Shown piece after piece: positions 20,345 through 32,445 of a stretch of DNA of 64,000 bases. Origin of the DNA: Rapana venosa (lineage: Eukaryota > Mollusca > Gastropoda > Neogastropoda > Muricidae); NCBI GenBank assembly GCA_028751875.1, contig CM054141.1, positions 71,244,967 through 71,308,966 on the forward strand. The letters run 5' to 3'. The stretch's first letter is position 1. Each line of letters begins with the position of its first letter. The notes below the pieces were generated by a model. The model had not been told where the DNA came from. It worked only from the letters and a program-made list of their open reading frames with translations, and did no database searches. A program made the translations under genes and the position numbers.

Positions 20345-23060
20345 TTCAAGACACAATTTATGGCCCTCCAAGGATGGCTTACGAATTTGCCACCAGTCAA
20401 TAAAATCGAAGATATAACAAGACTCATCACAAACCAAGGCAAACCATTTCATATACTAGGGCTTTCCAAGTCAAGATTTTTCAGAACACATAACCAACAC
20501 TGACATTTCCATTCCAGGATATAAAATCGTGCGAAAAGAAAAGCCCAAAGAAACAGGTATCTTAATCTATATTAGTGAGTCTGTAACGTTCAAACGTCTT
20601 TTCCATCTTGAACGTAAAGGAGAGTAGAATCCAGCTGGATAAAAGTAGCTATAAAAGGTGCAGCACCTATTATAATGGGGGTTCTGCTACAGCAATCCAA
20701 CAGAAAGAAAAAATTGGATAGACAAGTTTGACTCCATGATGAACGTAGTCCTATTCGAATCTAGGGAAATTATCTTACTAGGTGATTTTAATATTGACCT
20801 AGCAAAAGTAAACAACCAATGGACCCAAGTTATTAATTCATTCAATCTTCACCAATTAGTTACTTCACCCACAAGAGTCACATCAAATTCTAACACAATT
20901 ATTGAACAAATCTATGTATCACACCCTAAAATCATCATAGAAATGTGTCCCTGTATATAACTGTAGCGATCACTACCCAGTCTGTACCACAAGGTAAAAA
21001 AAATGAACAAAAATTCCTAAACCAATAAAACTATAACCTATCGATCTTTTGCAAATTTTTAAGGAGCAGCTTTTCTTACTACAGTTAAGCAGTTCCATGC
21101 TCTTGGAAACATTCAATATTACTGATCCAGACCTGGCCATTGAGTTCTGGATAAAAGTTTTTACTGAAATCTATAACAAACATGCCCCATTAAAAAACAT
21201 AATGATCAAACATGTCTGCAACCACCTTGGTTTACAAAGGAACTAGAAGAAGCATGTTATCTTAGAGATTTCTTAAAAGAACATAAATATTATGAGGAGG
21301 CAAAAAAATAATATTAAGAAATGCTATAAACTCACAAAAACGGCGAGAGAAAAGGAAATATTTCCAAGATCTACTTTCATCCAAACAAAATTCAAAGACT
21401 GTATGGAAGACAATCAATCAAAGAACAAATAATCAATTGTCTTCCAAATCTAATGTAATTAAAGATATTTCTGCTGAACAACTAAACAATCACTTCAGTA
21501 ATTTTTCTTCTAACATAATTAACAATGATAACTCGAAGTCCAATGATCTCAATGGACTAAAACAATACTGCCAAGAAAAGCGTATCCCATCAAAACTCCA
21601 CATACTATTCATATCTGTTTCTGAGGTCTACAATTATCTGACTTCACCTCAAACAATCAAGTAGCGTGGTCTTGATGGAATAGATGGCAGAAATACTGAA
21701 ACTCTCAGCTCCAGTTATTACAGACACTCTGACACATATTTTTTCTTCATAAGAACTATTTCCCCAACGCCTTCAAAACTGCTAAGGTGTTTCCGATCCA
21801 CAAGTCTGGAGACACTTCCGATCCCTCAAATTATAGGCAAATCTTTATTATATCTTACCTTTCAAAACCCTTGGAAAAACATATGAATAAACACATAGTC
21901 CATCATATAGATATTAACAACTTACTTCACCCAAATCAGTCTGGATTTAGAAAAAATCACTCGTGCCATACGGCATTGACTAGTGTTGTAGACAATTGGC
22001 TGTCAAACATTAATGACAATAACTTTTGTGGAGTATTATTTGTAGATTTCAAAAAAGCATTTGATACAATTGACCGCAGACTTCTCATTAAAAAGCTAGA
22101 CTTATATAATCTCTCTACAAATACTCTACAACTTCTTACTTCTTATCTTACAAACAGGCAACAGTGTTTCAATAGCTAAGTTCACATCCACACTAAAACC
22201 CATTCATTATGGAGTACCACAGGGATCCATCTTAGGACCAAAGCTCTTTTCATTATACATAAATGACCTTCCTCTCCATATCAAATCTAAATGCGAACTT
22301 TTTGCTGATGACACAACCATACATACAAGCCATACTGACATTAACTCTCTTGCAAAGACATTGCAAAATAGCACTGATGATCTTGTCAAATGAACTGAAC
22401 TAAACCACATGTCTGTACACCCCCCAAAACAAAATGCATGCTTATCACTACCGGAAAAAAGCGATAAAATCTATCTCATAAACTTTCTCAAATCCATATT
22501 TAAAAGGAAACAATCGAACAAGCCTCTCACCACAAAGTTCTAGGAGTAACAATTGATGAAAATCTCAGCTGGTACCATCACATATCCCATCTGTGCAAAT
22601 ACATGTCTCAAAGAGTATAGCATTTGACTAAAATCAAACATTTTCTTGACTTTCATTCAAGAAAACTATTCTTTCAAGCTTATATACAATCTTCAATAGA
22701 TTATGCTTCAACCCTGTAGGATTCTGCTAGTGCAAACACTATGAAACTATTAGTCTGTATAAACGTGCTCTTAAACTGGTTCTTCTGAAGAAGACTACCT
22801 TACTAGAAGTGGATTATACTCAGTTAAATATTCTTCCCCTACACCAAAGACTAAGATTTAACAAAGGCCTCGTGATGTTTAAGATAATGATAGGAACTTT
22901 TCCCTCATCCTTAAAAGACAAGTTCCCAATGAATCATTCCAGAAATACTGAAAAGCCGAGTGTCCCAATCCCAAGAATGGATTTGTTCAAATCCAGCTTA
23001 CTTTACTCAGGCCCTGTGCTATGGAACTTCCTTCCTGACTCATTTAGACAACACCAATCA
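20345..23060 (+). mobile_element. CR1/Jockey-group-like LINE (LINE-II), copy A
   Basis: A non-LTR element in broken + frames. The endonuclease region (20,520-20,960) includes 'EIILLGDFNIDLAKVNNQWT'. A linker with a charged 'KKCYKLTK' segment follows. The reverse transcriptase (21,787-22,400) carries 'FPIHKSGDTSDPSNYR', 'NQSGFRKNHSCHTAL', 'FVDFKKAFDTIDR', 'GVPQGSILGPKLFSLYINDL' and an intact FADD at 22,301-22,312. The C-terminal region (22,800-23,050) matches the usual tail with 'LRFNKGLVMFKIM' and 'PDSFRQ'. There is no RNase H, consistent with CR1/L2/Jockey-like elements; the exact clade is not determined. Multiple frameshifts and a stop in EN make it inactive as written. It ends against the (TATC)n tail of an antisense RTE at 23,061. 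Copy B: 55,738-58,446. Confidence 0.85.
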
Positions 23061-25434
23061 TTATCTATCTATCTATCTGTCCCGTAGTCTGACAACCGTG
23101 GGGGCACCCTCAAAGACTCGACAACCAGTTCCCTCCATTCCTCTCTCTGTTCTGCCTTTCTCAGGGTTTTGTTGAGTTCTAGGCCTGTCCATTTACTGAT
23201 GTTATCATCTCAGCTCTTCCTTGGTCTGCCTCTTCTTCTTACTCCTTGGATAGTGCCTTGTAAAACTGTCTTTGCAAGTCCTTTGGATCTTGTGACATGC
23301 CCATACCATTTAAGTTTACGCTTTTTCACAATGGTTAGAAAGTTCTCATAGGGTCCAATGGTTTGCTGGATTCTGTTATGCATGCTTTCGTTGCTTATGT
23401 AGTCTTTGTAGGAGATGCCAAGGAGTCTCCGAAAGTATCTCATCTCCACCACCTGTACTCTTCTCTCCAAATCTGCAGTCAGGGTCCATGATTCACAGGC
23501 ATACAGAAATATGGATATGACAAGGGAGCGCATTAATCTGATCTTGGAGATAAGTGAGATATTTTTATCTCTCCAGATGGTGTTTAGTTTTGACAGTACT
23601 GTTATTGTCTGTGCAGTCCTGCATACTACCTCTGGCTTGGATCCCTGGTCTGATACAATGGCTCCCAGGTACTTGAAGCTTTGAACTGTTTCCAGCCTCT
23701 GGTCGTTAACCCTGATATCAGTGCTAATGCCGTTGGTGTTATTAGTCATCAGTTTGGTCTTCTCTGCACTGATTTCCATGCCGTATGCTTTGGAGGCCTT
23801 ATTCAGGTGTTCTGCTTGGCTGGCAAGCTCTTTTTCTGATCCTGCTATTCCATCAATGTCATCTGCGAAGCGGAGGTTTGTGATCGTTCTGCAACCAATG
23901 CTGACTGATCCTTCATGATGTTCCAGTGCATCAGCCATGATTCTCTCAAGGAAGATGTTGAAAAGAGTGGGTGAGAGTAGACAGCCCTGCCTTACTCCAA
24001 CTGTTGTTCAAAACCATTCTCCAATGTTGTTGTTGTAGTACACTGCACTGGTGGCCTCGCTGTACAGCTGTTTGATGACTCTGATCAGGTTTGCATTGAT
24101 GCTGTACAAAATTCATGGTTGCCCACAAAGCTGCATGCCACACCCTGTCAAATGCCTTTCTTAAATCGATAAATACATGGGAAAGGTTCTTGTTGATGTT
24201 GAAGGTACCGCTCACATAGTATTCTGAGGTTGAATATTGTTCTGTTTGTGCCGCGCCCTGCTCTGAAACCTGCTTGTTCCTCACAATGATGGTCTCTGCT
24301 TGTGGCTTCAGTCTATTCAATATTATCTGCAGCATGACCTTTCTTGGGTGGCATATGAGGCTGATTGGCAGTAATTTTGGCATTTTTTGTAGATTTCCTT
24401 TCTTGGGGAGGGGAGATGATGAGTGACTGTGTCCATGGTGTTGGCCATTTTCCTGTCTGCCGATCTTGTTGCAGATTCTTAGTAGAGCGCTGATCATGGC
24501 TTCCCCCTCCAGCTTGAACCAACTCAGCTGGAATGTTGTCAGCCTGCTGACTTCCCTTTTTCAGCGATCTGACTGTTGTTTCCACTTCTCTCGGAGGATA
24601 GGTGACGGGTCTGTGTTTTTGCTTGCGGGTACATTAAGGACTTCTGGATCTCCTGGGGTTCATAGTTATACAGGTCGGAGCAGTATTCTGTCCATTGTTC
24701 AGAATTTCCTGGTCGTCAGTGAGACACTTCCCATTTTTGTCTTGGATTGTTAAACCTTTTCCCTGTTTTGTGCTAGCGGCTTTCACCAGCTGATATGCTT
24801 TCTTGCTATTTTTTTTCTGACGTTCTCTTCAATGTCTTGGCACTGTTCACCTATCCATTTCTCTTTTGCCTCCGTCATGGACTTCTGATTCTTTTGTTGA
24901 CTGCCCTATATTGTTCTGCTCTTTCTTTTGTTTAATTTTTCTTTTTCTTCAACTCTCTGCGCTTGTCGCATAGTTGTAGGATGTTAGGTGTGACCATGGT
25001 TTTTTGACTGGTCGGTGTTTGCCAAGAAGCTCGCTTGCTGTTTCAGTCACTGCTGTATTGAAATTTTATTCGTCAGTGAATCTATGTCTGAGTCTATCAC
25101 AGTGAGGGGCTGCAAACTTTCCACCTATCCTAGCTTGAAAAATTTCTACTCCCCTCTGGGTCCTTCAGCTTCTCGGGGTCAAATTTGATCCTGATGTTGT
25201 TCCGCTTGTGGATTTTCTTTAGACGTAGTCGGAAAGTCATCATCACAAGATCATGATCATTCCCTATGTCTGCTCCTGGAAAACTTCGTGTCTGTGCGAT
25301 GTTAACGCTAGACTGAAACCGTCTTTTCACCATGATATAGTCTATATGGTTGTGGTGTTCTCCATTTGGGCTATGCCATGTCCATTTTCTGGATTTCTTG
25401 TGTGGGCCAAATGTATTCACTAGCTGGAGGTGCA
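23061..25434 (-). mobile_element. RTE-type LINE, antisense, 5'-truncated (RTE-2, copy A)
   Basis: The minus-strand element ends in a (GATA)n tail at 23,061-23,078. A 242-residue frame (23,210-23,938) covers the RT from before the active site, with FADD intact (complement at 23,859-23,870), through 'SKPEVVCRTAQTIT' and 'LYACESWTL' to the basic 'RRRGRPRK' stretch. Upstream broken frames (23,946-24,585) give 'DLRKAFDRVWHAALWATMNF', and 25,130-25,435 gives the end of the endonuclease with 'DYIMVKRRFQSSVN' and NDHDLVMMTFRLRLKK. The copy stops inside the endonuclease, so it is 5'-truncated. RTE-like by motif; sub-clade uncertain. Copy B: 58,447-60,845. Confidence 0.9.
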
Positions 25435-25454
25435 ATATAGATTCAAAATGTACT

Positions 25455-25456
25455 GT

Positions 25457-25490
<34 letters not shown>

Positions 25491-25535
25491 TTTCTCTCTC
25501 CCCCTCTCTCTCTCTCTCTTCTCTCTCTCTCGTCT
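25455..25535. repeat. (CT)n microsatellite beside the RTE-2 truncation point
   Basis: CT run with CC interruptions beginning about 20 bp beyond the RTE 5' truncation. Copy B counterpart at 60,866-60,937 differs in length. Confidence 0.95.
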
Positions 25536-25799
25536 TCTCCTTTTATTGTTTGCTTATGGATTTAATTGTCGTGTTTACAATTAGTATCCCGTTGAATGCT
25601 TTATTCAGATTTAATATTTCAGTTTTATTGCGTAAGTTGATTGTATTTGAGATTTAGTGACTGTTTTATTTTGATATCTTGTTTTGAGCGTACCAATTAT
25701 ATATAGCTAATTCCAAAGTGCGGATGTCCTTTTTATGACTATACATGATATCCATAAAGATTTGATGTTGGCATTAATGCATGGTGTGAGTGCGTGCGC

Positions 25800-25815
25800 A
25801 CGCGCGCGTGTGTGT

Positions 25816-25858
<43 letters not shown>

Positions 25859-25872
25859 GTGTGTGTTGTGTG
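25800..25872. repeat. (CG)n/(TG)n microsatellite
   Basis: Alternating purine-pyrimidine run 'gcgcacgcgcgcgtgtgtgt' continuing as (TG)n. In copy B (61,185-61,275) it is interrupted and rearranged. Confidence 0.9.
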
Positions 25873-26287
25873 GTATACGTGTGCATGGGGATGCAAATTG
25901 CTTATACAATATTTGTTTCATGTAGTTTACTATTGCTGTTGCTTCCCATAAAAGCACAAAGAATTTTTGACGTTTCTTTCTGTTAGCCAAAATGATACTA
26001 TTTACGTGGTTTGTTCTCCTTTATATTATGGAGGTTTTGCTTTGTTTGGTTCTGTTTTGGTGTAGGTTTGGGTTTTTAGGGGGGAGGGGGGACTATTCGG
26101 TTGTTCCCTCTCCCCTTGTGGTTGTTGCCGCTTTTGTTTTGCTCTTAGTTTCTTTGCTATTTTTTTCGGTTGTTTCTGTGTTTTCTGTTTGCTTTCTTTC
26201 TTACTTTTTTCTACTTTTTTTTTTTCTCTCTTCGGTGATTTATGTGGGGATTTTTCTGTAGATATTTTTTCCGTATATTGTGTGAGT
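25873..26287. other. No gene recognised; T/G-rich, precedes the RTE insertion
   Basis: T/G-rich stretch containing 'aggggggaggggggactatt' at 26,078-26,096. Collinear with copy B 61,276-61,690. It ends at the target duplication of RTE-3. Confidence 0.5.
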
Positions 26288-29200
26288 GTATTGCAGGTCA
26301 GAGAATCCCTCTGCTACTGGTAACCATGTAACCCAGTACCACCTGCCACATGTGGGGAGTAAACCCCCCAAAAAACCGCCGAGAGGGAGGGCCGCCAGGG
26401 ATTTTGCCCAAGAACACCAGAAAAAACGCCAGATCCCAACCCGGGTGGGCGCGCCCGGGGGTTACCAAAGGGCCCCCCTTTGTTGCCCAAGGGCAATGGC
26501 GGAAATATCAGATGTCGCGCAAATTCTGCCAGACAAAAAACCCTTTTGGGGACAAATTCGAACAAAACTAAAAAACTGCAGGGAAAGGGAAAAAATGACA
26601 CATAGATGTCCAGATTCATTGGGACATCCCTTTGGGCTCTGCGAAGTCAGGTGGAAAAACATGGGAGAAACACGACCCGGGAAGACCACAAATTATACTA
26701 CAGTGGAAAACAGGATAAACATAAACACGGCGTGGGTTTCTCGTTCACAAAGACACGTGAACACCGTCATGAGCTGTCAGCCTGTGTCCAGCAGACTTAT
26801 TACCATCCGCCCTGAGAGCAACCCCCTTTAACATAACTATAGTACAGGCATACGCCCCTACATCAGACTGCACAGATGAAGCCTTTAGAAGAATTTTATG
26901 ACCAGCTACAAGAGGTTCTGAATCAAACACCCAAGAAAGACATCCTCGTTGTGCAAGGCGACTGGAACGCCAAGGTAGGAGAAGATGCATGGAAAGACTG
27001 GGAGGGCGTTTGTGGGCCACATTGTAATAACCAATCAAATGAAAGAGGCTTGAGACTCCTGGAGTTTGCCAGTAACAACCACCTCCAGCTAGTGAATACA
27101 CTTGGCCCACACAAGAAATCCAGAAAATGGACATGGCATAGCCCAAATGGAGAACACCACAACCAAATAGATTACATCATGGTGAAAAGACGGTTTCAGT
27201 CTAGCGTTAACATCGCACAGACACGAAGTTTTCCAGGAGCAGACATAGGGAGTGATCATGATCTTGTGATGATGACTTTCCGACTACGTCTAAAGAAAAT
27301 CCACAAGCGGAACAACATCAGGATCAAATTTGACCTCGAGAAGCTGAAGGACCCAGAGGTATTAGAAATTTTTCAAGCAAGGATAGGTGGAAAGTTTTTC
27401 AGCACTCACTGTGATAGACTCAGACATAGATACACTGACGAATAGTTTCAATACAGCAGTGACTGAAACAGCAAACGAGCTTCTTGGCAAACGCCGACCA
27501 GTCAAAAAACATGGGTCACACCTAACATCCTACAACTATGGCGACAAGCGTAGAGAGTTGAAGAAAAGAAAAATGAACAAAAGAAAGAGCAGAACAATAT
27601 AGGGCAGTCAACAAAAGAATCAGGAAGTCCATGACGGAGGCAAAAGAGAAATGGATCGGTGAACAGTGCCAGGACATTGAAGAGAACATCAAGAAAAGCA
27701 ATAGCAAGAAGCATATCAGCTGGTGAAAGACCTGACTAGCACGAAACAGAGAAAAGGTTTAACAATCCAAGACAAAAATGGGAAGTGTCTCACTGACGAC
27801 CAGGATATTCTGAACAGATGGACAGAATACTGCTCCGACCTGTATAACTATAGAACCGCAGGAGATCCAAAGTCCTTAATGTACCCGAAAGCAAAGACAC
27901 AGACAGTCCACCCTATCCTCCGAGAAGAAGTGGAAACAGCAGTCAGATCGCTGAAAAAGGGGAAGTCAGCAGGGGCTGACAACATTCCAGCTGAGTTGGT
28001 CCAAGCTGGAGGGGAAGCCATGATCAGCGCCCTACTAAGAATCTGCAACAAGATCTGGCAGACAGGAAAATGGCCAACACCATGGACGCAGTCGCTCATC
28101 ATCACCCTCCCCAAGAAAGGAAATCTACAACAATGCCATAATTACCGCACAATCACCTCATATGTCACCCAAGCAAGGTCATGCTGCAGATAATATTGAA
28201 TAGACTGAAGCCACAAGCAGAGACCATCATTGCTGAGGAACAAGCAGGTTTCAGAGCAGGGCGCAGCACAACAGAACAGATATTCAACCTCAGAATACTA
28301 TGTGAGCGGTACCTTCAACATCAACAAGACCTATACCACGTATTTATCGATTTTAAGAAGGCATTTGACAGGGTGTGGCATGCAGCTTTGTGGGCAACCA
28401 TGAACTTGTACAGCATCAATGCAAACCTGATCAGAGTCATCAAACAGCTGTACAGCGATGGCCACCAGTGCAGTGTACTACAACAACAACATTGGAGAAT
28501 GGTTTCGAACAACAGTTGGAGTAAGGCAGGGCTGTCTACTCTCACCCACCCTTTTCAACATCTTCCTTTAGAGAATCATGGCTGATGCACTGGAACATCA
28601 TGAAGGATCAGTCAGCATTGGTGGCAGAACGATCACAAACCTCCGCTTCGCAGATGACATTGATGGAATAGCAGGATCAGAAAAAGAGCTTGCCAGCCTA
28701 ACAGAACACTTGGATAAGGCCTCCAAAACATACGGCATGGAAATCAGTGCAGAGAAGACCAAACTGATGACTAATAACACCAACGGCATTAGCACTGATA
28801 TCAGGGTTAATGACCAGAAGCTAGAAACAGTTCAAAGCTTCAAGTACCTGGGAGCCATTGTATCCGACCAGGGATCCAAGCCAGAAGTAGTATGCAGGAC
28901 TGCACAGACAATAACAGCTTTGTCAAAACTAAACACCATCTGGAGAGATAAATATCTCACTTATCTCCAAGATCAGACTAATGCGCTCCCTTGTCATATC
29001 CATATTCTGTATGCCTGTGAATCATGGACCCTGACTGCAGATTTGGAGAGGAGAGTACAGGCAGTGGAGATGAGATGCTTTCGGAGACTCCTTGGCATCT
29101 CCTACAAAGACCACATAAGCAACGAAAGCGTGCATAACAGAATCCAGCAAACCATTGGACCCTATGAGAACCTTCTAACGATCGTGAAAAAGCGTAAACT

Positions 29201-29444
29201 TAAGTGTATGGGCATGTCACAAGATCCCAAGGAATTACAAAGACAGTTTGGCAAGGCACTGTCCAAGGGGGAAAGAAAAAAAGGGCAGACCAAAGGAAGA
29301 CTGGGGGTAACATCATGAAGGACAGGCCTAGAATAAACAAAACCCTGAAAAAGGGCAGAACAGAAGAAAAATGGGGGGAAGGTTGCGAGTTTTGGGGGTC
29401 CCCCCACGGTGTCAGAAGGGGACAGTAGAAGAGTAGAGTATTGC
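26288..29444 (+). mobile_element. Near-full-length RTE-type LINE, insertion only in copy A (RTE-3)
   Basis: About 3.14 kb between two copies of gtattgc (26,288-26,294 and 29,438-29,444). The corresponding site in copy B has a single gtattgc (61,691-61,697) with no insert. The N-terminal part of the endonuclease is noisy (26,296-26,870). The endonuclease continues with GDWNAKVG at 26,957, 'NQIDYIMVKRR' near 27,165 and SDHD at 27,251. The RT has 'EEQAGFRAGRSTTEQ', 'DFKKAFDRVWHAALW' near 28,350, and FADD at 28,647-28,658. The C-terminus contains 'VKKRKLK' and a basic segment. The single ORF expected of RTE elements is split into several frames by indels, at least some of which look like base-calling errors. 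The tail reads 'gacagtagaagagtagagta', a corrupted form of the (GATA)n tail seen in the other copies. Confidence 0.92.
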
Positions 29445-30300
29445 TTGGGCTTTATTTTTTTTTATCATCATATACCCTAAGGGGGGGGCGGATGAAAAAA
29501 AGCACATGGTGCTTTTCATTTCCTCGAAATAAAGAATTTGTCTTTTGCTTTTGCTTGCAATTTTTCAATATCACGCTTTCATACCCAAAAGTTTTTGGCA
29601 AACCCTTTTTATACCATGTCGTTAGTAGGGAACTTGCGGGGTTTTCCGGTGTGCTAGTTCAAACGGCACCCTGAAAACCTAAAAATGACCCGCAGAGGCG
29701 GGGGTCCCGTGGCTGGTGGTTTCCACAGTGGCCTGACACCGATACCCTTTGGTTCTGACCCGGGGATGCAAAAACGACTTTGGGTATGACTGGCGGGGGG
29801 GTTTGGAAAAGGGGGTGGGGGAAACAGCGGGCAGGAACTACAAAAATGGGGCAGCAAAAAAATAATTTAAACCCTGCTAAAAAACTAAATCAAAAAAGCC
29901 TCTCCCCCCCCCCCCCCCCCCCCACCCTTTCCCCCGTCCCTAGGTTTTTTTTTCTAATATTGATACAACCAACATTGTTAGACGTGATACATTCCAAGCT
30001 CTGTCAATATTCAGAACGATGTGGCTTGTGATGACCTCAACAACAACTGAAACCATCATCCTTTTTATGAAAAAAAAGCAGACGACTTACGTAAGATGAA
30101 AAATGTTTAAACGTGTTCTCTGAACGCAGTCTCGTAAATGGTGAACGTGTATGATATTACAACACCAAGCCAGAGAGAGAGGTGGAGTAGAGGGGTGAGA
30201 GAGAGAGAGAGAGGGGGGGGGGGGCCCAAGTGGTCTGGGGGGTAGTTTAGCTGTGCTGCCAGGCCATATCGATTCCACAGTGACGGTTGTTAAATACGTG
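29445..30300. other. Degraded-quality non-coding sequence, copy A
   Basis: Matches copy B 61,698-62,570 but with many homopolymer replacements (for example 'ccctgaaaacctaaaaatga' against 'gctgaacaccttcaaagtga' in B). Contains the second 70-bp dispersed repeat (29,597-29,665), a C-run at 29,908-29,923 and a GA/G run at 30,188-30,223. No gene supported. Confidence 0.6.
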
Positions 30301-31345
30301 GTTTGTGACGAGTTCTGTGGCCTAACAGGTTAAAGCGTTGTGTTGATCCGCCGTCATCAGTCAAGCACACGAGCATTATGTGAGTGGACTCCACACAATG
30401 GACTCCACACCCTGTCAACGCAATCTGCTTCAGTTGGCATCGTATTATGGGAACTAGGGCGTGTTACGCCTTCAAAAGACAGACTGAACTCCACGCTGTC
30501 ATGCAACTATAAAAGACAACCCAATAGTTTTGTTTGTCGTGAGTTTGGTTGTTTTTTTTTTAAAAAGAAAGAAAAAAGATTCTGTGCTTATTTGATAAAA
30601 ATGGGATCGCTAAAAATGATGGGAAAAAGGTTTTTTCTTCTTGACTTGTTTCCTGCTTTATCTTCCGTGAGGCACCAATGCCACAACGACATCTCTCTTT
30701 CTTTTTCCTTCCTCGGCTAGAGCTCCAAGGTTCACCAACAGTGAGATTTTGCGTATGCGATCGTTTTTGCCTTCCATAAAGGTAGCGCATTCCGACTGCC
30801 AAAAACATTCAATCATTTTGATTTCCGACTACACACACACACACTCACACGCGCGCGCGCGCGCGCACTAGGTTGCACTGTTGTGCCATAAACACGGGGA
30901 GTCTCTGCCAGGCCGCCTTCAGGCCATCAGCCAGAACCCTGCCTGCCCTTCTGCTGGGTGACTTTGGATATCTTTACCCAGCGTTACCCAGCCTGATCTA
31001 AAACAACCTGTGGGCACCAACAGCTGAATCCTGGTGCTGCAAGCATCAGGCAGCTGCAGTGGATGAACAGCGAGAAATCGTCTTTTAACAATGAACAAAA
31101 ATCCATCGGGAGACAGGAATAGCCAGAAACAAAATTCACGAAAAAAATAACGTACATTCTGTATACAATGAAAGAAAATCAAGTTCTCATATTTTCCTTC
31201 AATGTCAATTTTAAACTGATCATACATGGATTTCAAGACGCGTCTCTTCATGCGGTTTTAACCAAATTATTGTAATTGTGGGATCTAGTTATTTCCTTGA
31301 TGCAGACCCCAGCTTTTGTCTTTATCATGACTCTCACCCTGGTGT
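30301..31345. other. Non-coding spacer with (CA)n(CG)n tract
   Basis: Holds an alternating purine-pyrimidine tract at 30,833-30,869 (acacacacacac, then cacgcgcgcgcgcgcgcgca) with the same CG run in copy B (63,105-63,141). The rest has only short unsupported frames. Confidence 0.5.
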
Positions 31346-31632
31346 TGGAGGCACCGTGGTCGAGTGGTTTAGGCGGTCAACTCGTGATCCAGAGGTCGCG
31401 GGTTCGATCCCCGCTCGGCTCGGTGTTGTGTCCTTGGGAAAGACACTTTACTCCTATTTTCCTCACTCCACCCAGGTGTACAAGTGGGGTACCAGCTCTG
31501 CTGGGGAAGTATCTGGCGACAGACTAGCGTCCTGTCACAGGGTGGTGAAAAACCATCAGTTCGCTTAACGCTACAGAAACCGGGATAAGCTCCGGCTCAA
31601 TGGGCCTTCTGGATCGAAAGAACATACATACT
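31346..31632 (+). mobile_element. tRNA-derived SINE with 12-bp target duplications (SINE-3), copy A
   Basis: The head has an A-box tggtcgagtgg (31,357-31,367) and a perfect B-box ggttcgatcc (31,401-31,410), within a tRNA-like fold including 'gtcgcgggttcgatccccgc'. The body contains 'tccttgggaaagacacttta', 'cctcactccacccaggtgta' and 'gataagctccggctcaatgg', and ends in 'aacatacata'. It is bounded by exact tcaccctggtgt at 31,334-31,345 and 31,633-31,644. The body and flanking duplications show this is a retroposed SINE, not a tRNA gene. Identical placement in copy B (63,622-63,908). Confidence 0.93.
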
Positions 31633-31764
31633 TCACCCTGGTGTAACTTTTGAAATATACTTTCTTCATTCATATGCCTGTGCTCATTTGTACACATACA
31701 CTCATGCAAGTAAACATGCATATATGTATATGGGCGTGCACTGAAAGAGGACACATGAAAGCCC

Positions 31765-31832
31765 GTTTACACACATACACACACACATCACACACAACTC
31801 ACACACACACACGCACGCACGCACGCACACAT
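31765..31832. repeat. (CA)n / (CGCA)n microsatellite
   Basis: acacacatacacacacacat then (CA)n and (cgca)n. It lies just past the point where copy B runs off the window. Confidence 0.9.
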
Positions 31833-32205
31833 ACTTTTGAGGGAAGAGGGGTATCACGTTTTGGTAAAAAGACATTAAAATGAAGATCGACACACAATAG
31901 CCCTAAAGAATACCCCAAAACTTTTGCTCCTAACATTGTACCATACCATCCATCCTGCACCTTTTTTGCACTATGGCTTTGTGGTTGTTCAGACAACTTG
32001 CCACAAGATACATTTTGGATGTCACAGCTATCAGGATCCCTGGGAGACCGGTGATGGTGAAGAAACCTCGTGAGTAATTGATGGTTGAATGTGAACAGAA
32101 TTAACTTGGGCACTAAGTCAAGTTCTGTTTCATGGCTGTGTAGCTCTGTGGGTTGTTTGCCTTAAAACTTCGACATTTACTTTTGTGCATCAAGTATCAG
32201 GCAAA
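31833..32205. other. No gene recognised
   Basis: Unique-looking sequence right of copy A. No exon, RNA or known repeat supported. Confidence 0.4.
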
Positions 32206-32445
32206 CACAGCTGTAGTAGTAGTAGTAGTAGTTAGTAGTAGTTAGTAGTAGTAGTAGCAGCAATGGAGGTCACAGTTGCAGTAGTAGTGCTGTAAAGTAG
32301 TAGCAGATGCAGCAGCAGAAGCAACAGTAGCAGCGGCGTTAATAATAGTAGTAGTGGTGGTGGTGGTTGGTGGTGGTGGTAGTGGGTGGTGGTGGTAGTA
32401 TAGTAGTAGTAGAGTAGTAGTAGTAGTAGAGTAGTAGTAGTATAC
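32206..32445. repeat. (TAG)n/(TGG)n trinucleotide repeats
   Basis: Long impure tagtag and tggtgg runs with agc interruptions (32,211-32,270, 32,341-32,440). Confidence 0.95.

Larger units (their letters stand above)
5831..31724 (+). repeat. Copy A of the large duplicated locus
   Basis: Collinear with 44,014-64,000 in the same orientation, starting at 'aggtgaagaaagtaccgaaa' in both. It includes every LINE, SINE and satellite junction of copy B. Its length (about 25.9 kb) exceeds B (about 20.0 kb), explained by an RTE insertion (26,295-29,437) and about 2.8 kb (about 11,430-14,265) missing from B. The right end is set only by the window edge. Two haplotypes placed in tandem by the assembler is more likely than a true segmental duplication. 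Confidence 0.9.

Noticed and set aside
30310..30350. tRNA A-box-like 'tggcctaacaggttaaagcg'
   Set aside because: No B-box at the expected distance and no repeat family recognised.
31349..31425. Functional tRNA gene
   Set aside because: The tRNA-like head continues into a SINE body and is bounded by 12-bp target duplications.
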